Position numbers and translations under genes: made by a program
The notes under the pieces: generated by a model
Told to the model about the DNA's origin: nothing
The model's input: the letters and a program-made list of their open reading frames with translations, nothing else
The model's database searches: none
Part shown: positions 1 through 9,926 of the stretch, piece after piece
Numbering within the stretch: position 1 is the stretch's first letter
Layout of the letters: each line of letters opens with the position of its first letter
Source of the DNA: Bradyrhizobium ivorense
GTDB lineage: Bacteria; Pseudomonadota; Alphaproteobacteria; Rhizobiales; Xanthobacteraceae
Length of the DNA: 64,000 nucleotides
Direction: 5' to 3'
Assembly (NCBI RefSeq): GCF_900696085.1
Contig: NZ_CAADFC020000009.1
Coordinates: 186,001-250,000 of the forward strand

Positions 1-1653
1 GCGATGGCGCAGAGCCCCAATCCCTACAAGCCGACCAAGCGCGGCGGCGGCGGTCCGCTGAAACTGCTGTGGTGGCAGGGCGCGACCCTGCTCAACCCGC
101 ATTTCGCCACCGGCACCAAGGACCAGGACGGCTCGCGCATCTTCTACGAACCGCTCGCGAGCTGGGACGCCGACGGCCATCTCAACCCGATCCTTGCCGC
201 GGAAATTCCCTCAATCCAGAACGGCGGGCTCTCCGCCGACGCCAAATCGGTGACCTGGAAACTCAAGCCCGGCGTGAAATGGCACGACGGCAAACCGGTT
301 ACAGCCGACGACCTGGTGTTCAACTGGGAATACGCCACCGATCCCGCGACCGCGGCGGTCTCGAGCGGCACCTACGCCGACATGACCGTCGAGAAGGTCA
401 ACGACCTCACCATTCGCATCACCTTCAAGCAGCCGACCCCGTTCTGGGCCAACGCCTTTGTCGGCGCCTATGGCTGCATCATCCCAAAACACCTGTTCGC
501 GGAGTACAAGGGCGGCAAGTCGCGCGAGGCGCCGAACAATCTGAAGCCGGTCGGCACCGGGCCCTACAAGTTCGTCGAGTTCAAGCCGGGCGACCTGATC
601 CGCGGCGAGATCAATCCCGACTACCACATGGCGAACCGGCCCCATTTCGACACCATCGAGATGAAGGGCGGCGGCGACGCAGTCTCGGCGGCGCGCGCGG
701 TGATCCAGACCGGCGAATATGATTTCGCCTGGAACATCCAGGTCGAGGACGAGGTGCTGCTGCGGCTCGAGAAGGGCGGCAAGGGCAAGACGCTCTATGC
801 GGTCGGCGGCGACATCGAGTTCATCGCCCTCAACTTCACCGACCCGAACACCGAGGTCGACGGCGAACGTTCCTCGATGAAGACCAAGCATCCGATCCTG
901 TCCGACGCCCGCGTGCGCAAGGCCTTGGCGCTGCTGGTCGACCGCGAGTCCGTCAAGAAGGTGATCTACGGCCGCGCCGGCCGCACCACGTCCAACTATC
1001 TCAATGGTCCGGAAGAATTCGTCTCCAAGAACACCAAATGGGAATTCTCGATCGAGAAGGCGAGCGCGCTGCTCGACGAGGCCGGCTGGAAGATCGGCGG
1101 GGACGGCATCCGCGAGAAGGACGGCAAGAAGCTGAAGCTGCTCTACCAGACCTCGATCAACGGGCCGCGCCAGAAGACCCAGGCGATCGTCAAGCAGGCC
1201 TGCCAGAAGGCCGGCATCGACGTCGAGCTGAAATCGGTGGTGGCCTCGGTGTTCTTCTCCTCCGACGTCGCCAATCCCGACACCTATGCGAAATTCTACG
1301 CCGACATCGAGATGTTCCAGATCCCGATGACGCAGCCCGATCCGGCGCTGCACATGCGCCGCTATCACTCGCGCGAGGTCGCCACCAAGGACAACAAGTG
1401 GCAGGGCCGCAACTTCCCGCGCTGGGTCAACAAGGATTTCGACGCCGCGGTCGATGCGGCGGATACCGAGACTGATCCGATCAAGCGGGCCGACCTCTAC
1501 GTCAAGAGCAACGACCTGATGTGGCAGGACACGGTGGTGATCCCGGTGATGCATCGCGCCGCGGTAGAGGCCTGCACCAACTCGCTGCGGCCGGCGCTCT
1601 CCGGCTGGGCCAACCAGACCGACAATCTGCAGGACTGGTACCGGGAAGCCTGA
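1..1653 (+). CDS. Peptide/nickel-type ABC transporter substrate-binding protein (family 5), 5' end cut by window
   Basis: This is a periplasmic solute-binding protein of the SBP family 5 (DppA/OppA-like). The frame is open from base 1. The first visible residues (A-MAQSPNPYKPTKRGGG) look like a signal-peptide cleavage region followed by a short linker, so the true start and export signal lie upstream and the ATG at 4 is probably internal. The mature body of about 549 residues is the usual size for the family. Typical stretches include 'PLASWDADGHLNPILAAEIP' near residue 50 and 'TWKLKPGVKWHDGKPVTADD' near residue 85. Two permease and two ATPase genes follow on the same strand, so it delivers substrate to that importer. 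The substrate is unknown; peptides, opines or glycosides are all possible. Confidence 0.9.
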   Translation, partial: AMAQSPNPYKPTKRGGGGPLKLLWWQGATLLNPHFATGTKDQDGSRIFYEPLASWDADGHLNPILAAEIPSIQNGGLSADAKSVTWKLKPGVKWHDGKPVTADDLVFNWEYATDPATAAVSSGTYADMTVEKVNDLTIRITFKQPTPFWANAFVGAYGCIIPKHLFAEYKGGKSREAPNNLKPVGTGPYKFVEFKPGDLIRGEINPDYHMANRPHFDTIEMKGGGDAVSAARAVIQTGEYDFAWNIQVEDEVLLRLEKGGKGKTLYAVGGDIEFIALNFTDPNTEVDGERSSMKTKHPILSDARVRKALALLVDRESVKKVIYGRAGRTTSNYLNGPEEFVSKNTKWEFSIEKASALLDEAGWKIGGDGIREKDGKKLKLLYQTSINGPRQKTQAIVKQACQKAGIDVELKSVVASVFFSSDVANPDTYAKFYADIEMFQIPMTQPDPALHMRRYHSREVATKDNKWQGRNFPRWVNKDFDAAVDAADTETDPIKRADLYVKSNDLMWQDTVVIPVMHRAAVEACTNSLRPALSGWANQTDNLQDWYREA

Positions 1654-1672
1654 GCACCGGCCCGGAAATTGC

Positions 1673-1824
1673 TTCCTCTCTCCCTGTCCTTGCGGGGAGA
1701 GAGTCGGGATGAGGGGCTTTATCAGCGAATGCGGTGGACGGTGAGTTCGTGGAGAATCCCCCTCACCCGGAATTCAAGCGGTGCTTGAATTCCGACCTCT
1801 CCCCGCAAGCGGGGCGAGGTGAAG
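1673..1824. repeat. Palindromic intergenic repeat, 'CCCTCACCC/GACCTCTCCCC' family
   Basis: This imperfect inverted structure fills the gap between the binding-protein gene and the first permease gene. One half reads 'TTGCGGGGAGAGAGTCGGGA' and the other 'ACCTCTCCCCGCAAGCGGGG', with an inner small hairpin around AATTCAAGCGGTGCTTGAATT. Related copies lie at 24316-24491, 24541-24716 and 38206-38331. It may weaken read-through, which would raise binding-protein output relative to the permeases (inference). Confidence 0.75.
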
Positions 1825-1896
1825 TTCGAGCTCGCCTGTCGACTGGAAGCAAAATCATCGTGCCCTATGTGCGAGCGTTAGTTAGATGATCTCCCC

Positions 1897-2856
1897 ATGA
1901 GTCAGTATGTCCTGCGTCGCCTGATGATCGCGATCCCGAGCCTGCTCGGGATCTCGCTCGTGCTGTTCATCGTGCTGGCGCTGGCGCCGGGCGATCCGTT
2001 CGGCGAGCTCGCGACCAATCCCAACGTGCCGCCCGAGGTGCAGGCGGCGCTGCGCGCCAAGTTCGGCCTCGACGACCCGATCTATCTCCGCTATCTGCAC
2101 TGGCTCGCGGCGATGGCGCAGGGCGACTGGGGCTTCTCCTTCGTCAGCCGCATGAATGTCGACACGCTGATCCTGCAGCGGCTGCCGACCACGCTCTACG
2201 TGATCGGCTCAGCGCAGCTTTTGGCGCTGGCGATCGCCATTCCGGTCGGCGTCTACGCCGCCACCCGGCCCTACTCGATCTTCGACCAGATCGCCAACAC
2301 CTTCGCCTTCATCGGATTCTCGCTGCCGACCTTCTTCACCGGCATCCTGTTCATTCTGATCTTCTCGGTGAAGCTCGACTGGCTGCCGTTCGTCTATTCG
2401 ACCGACATCAAGGCCACCGGCATTCCCTGGGTGCTGGAGATGATCCGCCAGGCGATCATGCCGGTGATGGTGCTCGGCCTGTTCCAGGCGGCGTCGATGA
2501 CCCGCTTCGTGCGCTCGGCGATGCTCGACGTGATCCGTCTCGACTATGTCACCACCGCCCGCGCCAAGGGGCTCGGCCAGGCCAAGGTGATCGTCAAGCA
2601 TGTGATGCGCAACGCGATGATCCCGGTGGTCACGCTGATCGCGCTGCAGATGCCCGCGGTGTTCGGCGGCGCCATCGTCACCGAGCAGATCTTCCGGATT
2701 CCCGGCATCGGCTCGCTCCTGATCTCTTCCATCCTCGCCAATGACACGCCGGTCGTGATGGCCGTGACCTTCGTCTTCGCGTGTCTCGTGGTGCTGTTCA
2801 ACCTGATTGCAGACGTGCTCTATGGCTGGCTTGACCCTCGCATCTCCTTCCGCTGA
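1897..2856 (+). CDS. Peptide-type ABC transporter permease (DppB-like)
   Basis: Inner-membrane permease of the DppB/OppB type, 319 residues. It opens with the usual N-terminal membrane segment (MSQYVLRRLMIAIPSLLGIS) and a periplasmic region, and then has the conserved block of membrane helices. The cytoplasmic EAA loop that contacts the ATPase is visible as 'DYVTTARAKGLGQAKVIVKH'. It is the second gene of the importer operon, and its last 35 bases overlap the next permease gene, which points to translational coupling. Its partner is the DppC-like permease at 2822-3745. Confidence 0.93.
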   Translation: MSQYVLRRLMIAIPSLLGISLVLFIVLALAPGDPFGELATNPNVPPEVQAALRAKFGLDDPIYLRYLHWLAAMAQGDWGFSFVSRMNVDTLILQRLPTTLYVIGSAQLLALAIAIPVGVYAATRPYSIFDQIANTFAFIGFSLPTFFTGILFILIFSVKLDWLPFVYSTDIKATGIPWVLEMIRQAIMPVMVLGLFQAASMTRFVRSAMLDVIRLDYVTTARAKGLGQAKVIVKHVMRNAMIPVVTLIALQMPAVFGGAIVTEQIFRIPGIGSLLISSILANDTPVVMAVTFVFACLVVLFNLIADVLYGWLDPRISFR

Positions 2857-3744
2857 ACCGCAGCGGCGCGGCTACTCGCCCTGGCGCGAGACCTGGCGGC
2901 GCTACCGCCGGCACAGACCGGCCGTGGTCAGTGCCGTGCTGCTGCTGCTCTTGATCGCAGCCGTCGTACTCGGCCCGTTCGCCTGGCGCGTCTCGATCAG
3001 CGACATGGACGTCGTCGCGGGCCTGCAGGGGCCGTCGCTGGCGCATCCGTTCGGCACCGACGATCTCGGCCAGGATATTTTGGCCCGCATGATCTATGGC
3101 GGCCGGATCTCGCTCGCGGTCGGGCTCGCCGCGATGCTGGTCTCGGTGTTCGTCGGCACCCTGATCGGCGCGCTGGCCGGCATGTCGCGCGGCGCGCTCG
3201 GCTACGCGCTGATGTGGCTGACCGACCTGTTCCTGTCGCTACCGCAGTTGCCGCTGCTGTTGATGCTGATCTATCTGTTCCGCGACGGGCTGAAGGCGGT
3301 GTTCGGCCCGGAGGGCGGCATCTTCATCCTGATCGTGCTCGTGATCGGCGGGCTGCGCTGGATGCCGGTGGCGCGGCTGGTGCGCGCCCAGTTCCTGTCG
3401 CTGCGCGAGAAGGAATTCGTCGAAGCGGCGCGCGCGCTCGGCGCGAGCCCGGTGCGGCAGGTGGTGCGCCACATCCTGCCCAACGCGCTCGGACCGGTGA
3501 TCATCGCCGGCACCATCGACGTCGCGGCGGCGATCATCGCAGAATCGACGCTGTCGTTCCTCGGCCTCGGCTTCCCGCCTGATACCCCCACATGGGGCCG
3601 CATCCTTTATGACGCCAAGGATTTTCTCGACATCGGCCCGCACTGGGCGCTATTCCCCGGCGGCGCGATCTTCATCGCCGTGGTCGCCATCAACTTCATC
3701 GGCGACGGGCTGCGCGACGCGCTCGACGCGCGCAAGGTGATTTG

Positions 3745-3745
<1 letters not shown>
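2822..3745 (+). CDS. Peptide-type ABC transporter permease (DppC-like)
   Basis: Second permease of the importer, 307 residues, DppC/OppC type. It has a basic cytoplasmic N-terminus (RRYRRHRP), a first membrane helix, the conserved '[20 protein letters not shown]' after it, and an EAA loop '[20 protein letters not shown]'. I chose the ATG at 2822. An in-frame TTG at 2807 would add five residues with no better ribosome site. It overlaps the upstream permease by 35 bases and the downstream ATPase start by one base (TGATG), so the genes are expected to be translated together. Confidence 0.92.
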
Positions 3746-4718
<973 letters not shown>

Positions 4719-4722
<4 letters not shown>

Positions 4723-5687
4723 GCGAGCCGCTGCTGCGCGTCAGCAATCTGAAGAAGCATTTTCCGGTGCTGGGCGGGCTGTTGTCGCGCGAGATCGGCC
4801 AGGTCTATGCGGTCGACGGCGTCTCGTTCACGGTTGGCCGCGGCGAGACGCTGGGGCTGGTCGGCGAATCCGGTTGCGGCAAGTCGACCACCGGCCGCTG
4901 CGTGCTCCGCCTGATCGAGCCGACCTCGGGCGAGGTGGTGTTCGACGGCCAGAGCGTGATGGGCCTCGGCGGCGGCGATCTGCGCGCCATGCGGCGCAAC
5001 ATGCAGCTCGTGTTCCAGGATCCGTTCGCCTCGCTCAACCCGCGCATGACGGTCGGCGCGATCCTCGCCGAGCCCTTCATCATCCACGGCACCGTCACCT
5101 CCCCCAGCGAGCGCGAGGACCGCGTCGCGAGCCTGCTGGTCAAGGTCGGGCTGAAGGCCGAGCACATGCGCCGCTATCCGCATGAATTCTCCGGCGGCCA
5201 GCGCCAGCGCATCGCGATCGCCCGCGCGCTGACCCTCGAGCCGAAGCTGATCGTCTGCGACGAGCCGGTCTCCGCGCTCGACGTCTCGATCCAGGCCCAG
5301 GTGATCAACCTCCTGGAGGACCTGCAGGCCGAGCTGAACCTGACCTATCTGTTCGTCGCCCACGATCTCTCGGTCGTGGAGCACATCTCCGACCGTGTCG
5401 CAGTGATGTATCTCGGCCGCATCGTCGAGCTCGCCAAGGCGAGCGACCTCTACCGCAACCCGCAGCATCCCTACACCCGCGCGCTGCTCTCGGCGGTGCC
5501 GGTGCCGGACCCGAAGGCCAAACGCGAGCGCATCCGCCTGAAGGGCGACGTGCCGAGCCCGATGAATCCGCCGAAGGGCTGCCATTTCCACACCCGGTGC
5601 CCGATCGCCGAGGAGCGCTGCAAGCAGACCTCGCCGGAACTGCGGGAGGGCAGCAACGGGCATTTTGTGGCGTGTCATCTGGCGTAG
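4719..5687 (+). CDS. Peptide-type ABC transporter ATP-binding protein (DppF-like)
   Basis: Second ATPase of the importer, 322 residues, DppF/OppF type. It shows Walker [10 protein letters not shown], signature [10 protein letters not shown], Walker [13 protein letters not shown] and a C-terminal cysteine cluster ([15 protein letters not shown]...VACHLA). The start ATG at 4719 overlaps the stop of the DppD-like gene (ATGA), which fixes the start well. It is the last gene of the operon. A stretch of repeats and no obvious strong terminator follows. Confidence 0.93.
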
Positions 5688-5854
5688 CCGGCCAACGCCG
5701 CTTCCGCGGGCTCACGTCGCCGGGCGCGCCGCCAAATATCGAAAAAAACAACCCCATGCAAAGTAGCCGGCAGGCGGCGGCCGGCGCCCGACCGGGCACT
5801 TGACACGTCGGGCAACTCACCATTATCCTTCTAAAATCCCGAAATCACGAGCTC

Positions 5855-5938
5855 GTAGCCCGGATGCAGCGCAGCGCAATCCGGGAATCTTGCCGCGGAT
5901 GCTGACCCCGGATTTCGCAGCGCTGCATCCGGGCTACG
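5855..5938. repeat. Palindromic repeat, GTAGCCCGGATG family
   Basis: An inverted repeat with 18-base arms (GTAGCCCGGATGCAGCGC at 5855-5872 and its complement at 5920-5937) around a loop of about 47 bases that contains the same words again in weaker form. This is a familiar intergenic element of bradyrhizobia. Together with the next element it fills most of the 440-base gap 5688-6127. I see no gene in that gap. Confidence 0.8.
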
Positions 5939-5952
5939 TGGGTTATCCCTCA

Positions 5953-6106
5953 CCGTCACCCTGAGGCGGCCGCTTCTTCAGCGGCCCTCGAAGGGTCGAC
6001 GGCCCGGCTTTTTCCACGAATGTATTGAGACATCGGGGCCGTGCATCCTTCGAGGCTCGCCCAGCGGCGCAATTGCGCCGCAAGGCTCGCACCTCAGGAT
6101 GACGGG
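5953..6106. repeat. Palindromic repeat, GTCATCCTGAGG family
   Basis: The element runs from 'GTCACCCTGAGGCGGCCGC' to 'CACCTCAGGATGACGGGG'. It contains nested hairpins such as GGCCGCTTCTTCAGCGGCC and GGCGCAATTGCGCC. It lies just downstream of the stop of the LysR gene (6128), so it could also act as a barrier between the convergent importer and regulator transcripts. A second copy is at 8121-8259. Confidence 0.75.
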
Positions 6107-6127
6107 GTGGGCTCGAAGACGCTTGGA

Positions 6128-7096
6128 CTAACGCCGCCGCTTCCTTGCGACCTTCATCTTGCCCTTTGCCTTGGCTTTCGATTTCAGCCGCGGAGCAGGC
6201 GCGGCCTCCGCCCGCTCCACCTCGCTCGCATCCGCACGCAGCGTCTCCAGCAGCCAATCGCGGAAGGCGCGCATGCCTGGCGTGGTGTCCTTCGACTTCA
6301 GCCAGCTCAGCCAGTACGAGCCGGCCGGAACCTCAGCCGCGAACGGCCGGGCCAGCCGGCCGGTGACGAGCTCGTTCTCAAACATCGCCACCGGCACGAG
6401 GCCGACGCCGACGCCGCGCGCGGCGGCTTCGGCCATCGCGACCGAACTGTCGAAGATCGGCCCCTGGATTTTTGGGCACGGGGCGCCGGCAACTGCAAAC
6501 CACAGCGGCCATTCCTCGGCGCGGTAGGAGCGCAGCAGAAACTCCTGCGCGAGATCGGACGGCTTGCGCAGCCGCTCGGCGATGTCGGGGCGGCACACCG
6601 GCGACAGCGGCGCGGACAACAGATGGATCGCTTTGGTGCCGTGCCAGGAGCCGTCGCCGAAGCGCAGCGCGAGGTCGAGCCCGTCGCCGGCGATGTCGAC
6701 GCGGTTGTTGTTGGTCAGCAGCCGCAGATCGATATAGGGATGCGCGCGCTTGAAGCGGTCGATCCGCTGCAGCAGCCAGCCGGTGGCAAAGGTCGCGACG
6801 CAGCCGACGGTGACGACCTCGCTTGTGCCCTTGGCCTCGATGCGGTCGATCGCCGCGCCGATCCGATCGAGCGCGTCGGTGAGCACGGGCAACAACGCGA
6901 GGCCCTCGTCGGTGAGCACCAGCCCGCGCGGCAGGCGGCGAAACAGCGACGCGCCCAGCGTGTCCTCGAGCTGCTTGACCTGATGGCTGATCGCGGTCTG
7001 CGTCACGCGCAGCTCCATCCCGGCGCGGGTGAAGCTGAGCAGTCGCGCCGAGGCCTCGAAGGCGCGCAACGCATTCAGCGGCAGATGGCGGCGCAC
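6128..7096 (-). CDS. LysR-family regulator, AmpR/GcvA-like, divergent from beta-lactamase
   Basis: DNA-binding regulator of 322 residues. The N-terminal winged helix (LPLNALRAFEASARLLSFTR...VTQTAISHQVKQLE) is of the AmpR/GcvA branch, followed by a substrate-binding domain. The C-terminus has a basic lysine-rich tail (KSKAKAKGKMKVARKRRR), an unusual extra that may add non-specific DNA contact. The start is a GTG at 7096; no ATG is available in frame. It is divergent from the beta-lactamase gene across 100 bases, the classic ampR-bla layout. It therefore probably controls bla in response to cell-wall fragments (inference by analogy). Confidence 0.88.
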   Translation of the reverse strand: MRRHLPLNALRAFEASARLLSFTRAGMELRVTQTAISHQVKQLEDTLGASLFRRLPRGLVLTDEGLALLPVLTDALDRIGAAIDRIEAKGTSEVVTVGCVATFATGWLLQRIDRFKRAHPYIDLRLLTNNNRVDIAGDGLDLALRFGDGSWHGTKAIHLLSAPLSPVCRPDIAERLRKPSDLAQEFLLRSYRAEEWPLWFAVAGAPCPKIQGPIFDSSVAMAEAAARGVGVGLVPVAMFENELVTGRLARPFAAEVPAGSYWLSWLKSKDTTPGMRAFRDWLLETLRADASEVERAEAAPAPRLKSKAKAKGKMKVARKRRR

Positions 7097-7196
7097 GGGA
7101 TCATGACCACATTTTTCTCATGCCTCGTTGTATAAATGATTGTTTGTCGATCGTCACGCCGCCCGGCAGGTTCGCGCCGCCAACGGAGAATCGGAC
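7097..7196. promoter_or_regulatory. Divergent promoter region of LysR regulator and beta-lactamase
   Basis: This is the only non-coding DNA between the two divergent genes and is AT-richer than its surroundings (a 'TTTTTCTC' run and 'TTGTATAAATGATTG'). A TCAT-N14-ATGA dyad at about 7118-7139 is a candidate LysR-family contact site. A GGAGA ribosome site sits eight bases before the bla ATG. No motif here is strong enough to define promoter boxes. Confidence 0.45.
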
Positions 7197-8096
7197 ATGC
7201 TGACGAGACGGACATTTGGAACGCGCACGCTGGGCCTTGCGATCGCCTTCGCGCTGCCGAGGCAAAGCGCGGCGGCGGACCGCAACGAGCTGACGCAGCG
7301 CCTGCAGCAGGCGTTTTCTCGCATCGAGCAGGGTACCGGCGGCCGGCTCGGCGTCGCCGCGCTCGACAGCGAAACCGGATTGCGCGCCGGCCTGCGCGGC
7401 GACGAACGCTTTCCGATGTGCAGCACCTTCAAGGCACTGGCCTCGGCCGCCGTGCTGCGCCGGGTCGACCGCGGCGAATCCAGCCTCGACCAGCGCGTTC
7501 GGTTCGAGGCCAAGGATATCTTGGCCAATTCCCCGGTCACCAAGGAGCACGTCGCATCGGGCATGACGCTGGCCGAGATCTGCGAGGCCGCCATCACCCG
7601 GAGCGACAACACCGCGGGCAACATGATCCTGCACGAGATCGGCGGGCCGGAAGGCTTGACCAGCTTCTTCCGCGCGATCGGCGACAATGTCAGCCGGCTC
7701 GACCGCTGGGAGCTGGCGCTGAACGAGGCCGTGCCCGGCGATCCGCGCGACACCACCAGCCCGACCGCGATGCTGAAGAATTTGCAGCGCGTGCTGCTCG
7801 GCGACGCCCTGTCGGCCACTTCACGCAAGACGCTGACCGACTGGATGGTCGCCAACAAGACCGGCGACGCGCGGCTGCGCGCCGGGGTCCCTGCGGATTG
7901 GCGGGTCGGCGACAAGACCGGCACCGGCGAACGCGGCACCTACAACGACATCGGCGTATTCTGGCCACCCGGCCGCAAGCCGATCGTGGTCACGGTGTAT
8001 CTGACCGGCGCGACTGCGCCCGCGGACAAGTGCAACGAGGCGATCGCCAGCGTGGCGCGGGCGGTGGCCGGGGCGAGCGCGGGGCAGAGCGGGTAG
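7197..8096 (+). CDS. bla: Class A beta-lactamase with Tat-type signal
   Basis: Periplasmic serine beta-lactamase, 299 residues. All class A landmarks are present: S76-T-F-K79 (Ambler 70-73), SDN at 136-138 (Ambler 130), the omega-loop glutamate E172 in RWELALN (Ambler 166) and KTG at 240-242 (Ambler 234). A cysteine precedes the active serine (C75, Ambler 69), as in carbapenem-hydrolysing KPC/NMC types, but the partner cysteine at Ambler 238 is absent (KTGTGERGT). The N-terminus (MLTRRTFGTRTLGLAIAF) has a twin-arginine motif, so export folded through Tat is likely. The ATG at 7197 has a GGAGA site; an upstream TTG at 7140 is unlikely. It is probably controlled by the divergent LysR gene. Confidence 0.95.
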   Translation: MLTRRTFGTRTLGLAIAFALPRQSAAADRNELTQRLQQAFSRIEQGTGGRLGVAALDSETGLRAGLRGDERFPMCSTFKALASAAVLRRVDRGESSLDQRVRFEAKDILANSPVTKEHVASGMTLAEICEAAITRSDNTAGNMILHEIGGPEGLTSFFRAIGDNVSRLDRWELALNEAVPGDPRDTTSPTAMLKNLQRVLLGDALSATSRKTLTDWMVANKTGDARLRAGVPADWRVGDKTGTGERGTYNDIGVFWPPGRKPIVVTVYLTGATAPADKCNEAIASVARAVAGASAGQSG

Positions 8097-8120
8097 TTTT
8101 GGCCGCGCGATGCGCCCTGT

Positions 8121-8259
8121 CGCCGTCATCCTGAGGTGCGAGCCTTGCGGCGCAATTGCGAGGATGAATCGGCCCGGCTGGTGGCCGTCGATCCTTCGAG
8201 GCTCGCAAGGGCTCGCACCTCCAGCGACAAAGGCGAAGCCTTTGCGCGGGGATGACGGG
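8121..8259. repeat. Palindromic repeat, GTCATCCTGAGG family (second copy)
   Basis: Begins 'GTCATCCTGAGGTGCGAGCC' and ends 'GCGCGGGGATGACGGG', with an inner segment CGATCCTTCGAGGCTCGC that is also found in the copy at 5953-6106. It lies in the 277-base gap after the beta-lactamase gene, where I see no gene. Confidence 0.75.
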
Positions 8260-8267
8260 TCTATCCC

Positions 8268-8354
8268 CGTCATTGCGAGGCGCGTAGCGACGAAGCAATC
8301 CATTCGTCCGCATACGCGGTGACAATGGATTGCTTCGCTTCGCTCGCAATGACG
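8268..8354. repeat. Palindromic repeat, GTCATTGCGAGG family
   Basis: A pair of inverted arms: 'CGTCATTGCGAGGCGCGTAG...AAGCAATCCA' and 'TGGATTGCTTCG...CGCTCGCAATGACG'. They form a long imperfect hairpin. The element sits between the convergent ends of the beta-lactamase gene and the binding-protein gene at 8374, so it may serve as a two-way transcription barrier. Confidence 0.8.
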
Positions 8355-8373
8355 TGGATAGAGTTTTAGTCAC

Positions 8374-9870
8374 CTACTCCCACGACCACGCCGAAAAATC
8401 GTTTTCGAACTGCGGGACTTCCTTCCAGACGCCCTTCAGCTTCTTGGCTGAGATGGTGATCCATTGCGGCTGGAACAGGAAGCCGGCGACCGCGTCGGTG
8501 GCCAGCATGCGCTGGGCGTCGCCGAGCAGTTTGGCGCGGCCGGCTTCGTCCGGCGTCGACATGATCTGCTGGTAGAGCGCGTTGAAGGCCTCGGACTTGT
8601 AGCCGAGATAGTAGTCCGGCTCGGTCAGCTTGACGAGATCGAACGGCTCGACATGCGAGACGATGGTGAGGTCGAAATTATGCGGACCGTTGCCGGCAAA
8701 TACCTGCGACAGCCACTGCGCCCATTCGACGTTCTCGATCCTGGCGGTGATGCCGATCTTGGCGAGTTGCGCCGCGAGGATCTCGCCGCCCTGCCGCGCA
8801 TAGGGCGGCGGCGGCAGTTTCAGGCTCAGTTCGAGCGGCGTGGTGACGCCGGCCTCGGCCAGCAGCTTCTTGGCCTTCTCGGGATCGTAGGGGTTGATGC
8901 CGGTGGTATCGACATAGCCGAGCGAGCCCGGCGTGTAGAAGCTGCCGATCGGCGTGCCGAACCCGTCGACGGCGCCGTCGATCATCGCCTTGCGGTCGAT
9001 CGCGGCGAGGATGGCGCGGCGGACCCGGACGTCATCAAGCGGCTTCTTGCGCTCGTTGATCCCGACGATGGTCTTCGCCTTGGAGCCGCCGACCATCACG
9101 GTGAAGCGCGGATCGGCCTTGAACTGCGCCAGGCTGCGCGCGGCGGCGACGCGCGGGAACGCGTCGACGTCGCCCGACAGCAGCGCTGCGACCTGCGCGG
9201 CGGGATCGCCGATGAAGCGGATCGTCACCTTGGAGAGCTTGATCGCGGCGGCGTTACGATACTCCGGCCATTTCGTCAGCGTGATCGATGAGCCCTTGGC
9301 CCAGGCGCCGAGCGTATACGGCCCGGTGCCGACCGGCTGCGTCACATCTGTCGGCGCGCTCTTCGGCTCGACGATCGAGCCCGACGCCTGCCCGATCAGG
9401 AACGGCAGGTTCGGCTCGGAGTATTTCAGCTTCACCACGATGGTCTCGGCATCGGGCGCGGTGACCGACTCGAACGCCTGGTACAGGCTCTTGTCCTTGT
9501 TGGTCGAGGTCGGCGCCGCGTTGCGCTCGTAGGAGAATTTCACCGCCGCGGAATCGAACGGCTCGCCGTTGTGGAATTTGACGCCCTTGCGGAGCTTGAA
9601 GGTGTAGGTCTTCAGGTCCGGCGAGGCCTGCCAGCTCTCGGCAAGCAGCGGCGACACCGAGCCGTCCTCGTTGATCTTGGTCAGCGTCTCATAGATGTTG
9701 TAGAGCGTCACCTCGGCGATCGCCGCAGCCGCCGCGTTGGTCGGATCGAGTCCCGGCGGCTCCAGCGTCATGCCCATCACGACGCTGTCCTTCTTGGACT
9801 GCGCAAGGCTCGGCAGCGGCGCCATGGCAAAGGCGGCGGCGACGGCGGCAATGGATAGTTTCTTCAGCAT
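8374..9870 (-). CDS. Peptide-type ABC transporter substrate-binding protein (family 5)
   Basis: Periplasmic binding protein, 498 residues, with a clear Sec signal peptide (MLKKLSIAAVAAAFAMAPLPSLAQ, cleavage after ALA-Q). The family 5 body shows 'MTLEPPGLDPTNAAAAAIAE' at the N-terminus and 'YTFKLRKGVKFHNGEPFDSA' around residue 90. It is the last gene of a minus-strand run starting with an amidase at 15315 and including two permeases and two ATPases. A gap of 56 bases separates it from the upstream ATPase gene. The amidase upstream suggests that the transported molecule carries an amide bond (inference). Confidence 0.93.
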   Translation of the reverse strand: MLKKLSIAAVAAAFAMAPLPSLAQSKKDSVVMGMTLEPPGLDPTNAAAAAIAEVTLYNIYETLTKINEDGSVSPLLAESWQASPDLKTYTFKLRKGVKFHNGEPFDSAAVKFSYERNAAPTSTNKDKSLYQAFESVTAPDAETIVVKLKYSEPNLPFLIGQASGSIVEPKSAPTDVTQPVGTGPYTLGAWAKGSSITLTKWPEYRNAAAIKLSKVTIRFIGDPAAQVAALLSGDVDAFPRVAAARSLAQFKADPRFTVMVGGSKAKTIVGINERKKPLDDVRVRRAILAAIDRKAMIDGAVDGFGTPIGSFYTPGSLGYVDTTGINPYDPEKAKKLLAEAGVTTPLELSLKLPPPPYARQGGEILAAQLAKIGITARIENVEWAQWLSQVFAGNGPHNFDLTIVSHVEPFDLVKLTEPDYYLGYKSEAFNALYQQIMSTPDEAGRAKLLGDAQRMLATDAVAGFLFQPQWITISAKKLKGVWKEVPQFENDFSAWSWE

Positions 9871-9926
9871 GTGTTCGTTCCCCCGGACCTCTTCTCTAAT
9901 AGCTTAGGCCAATCCAGCACGGAACG

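Noticed and set aside
211-1554. Long open frame on the minus strand opposite the first binding-protein gene
   Set aside because: Composition is that of an antisense shadow and no motif or ribosome site supports it.
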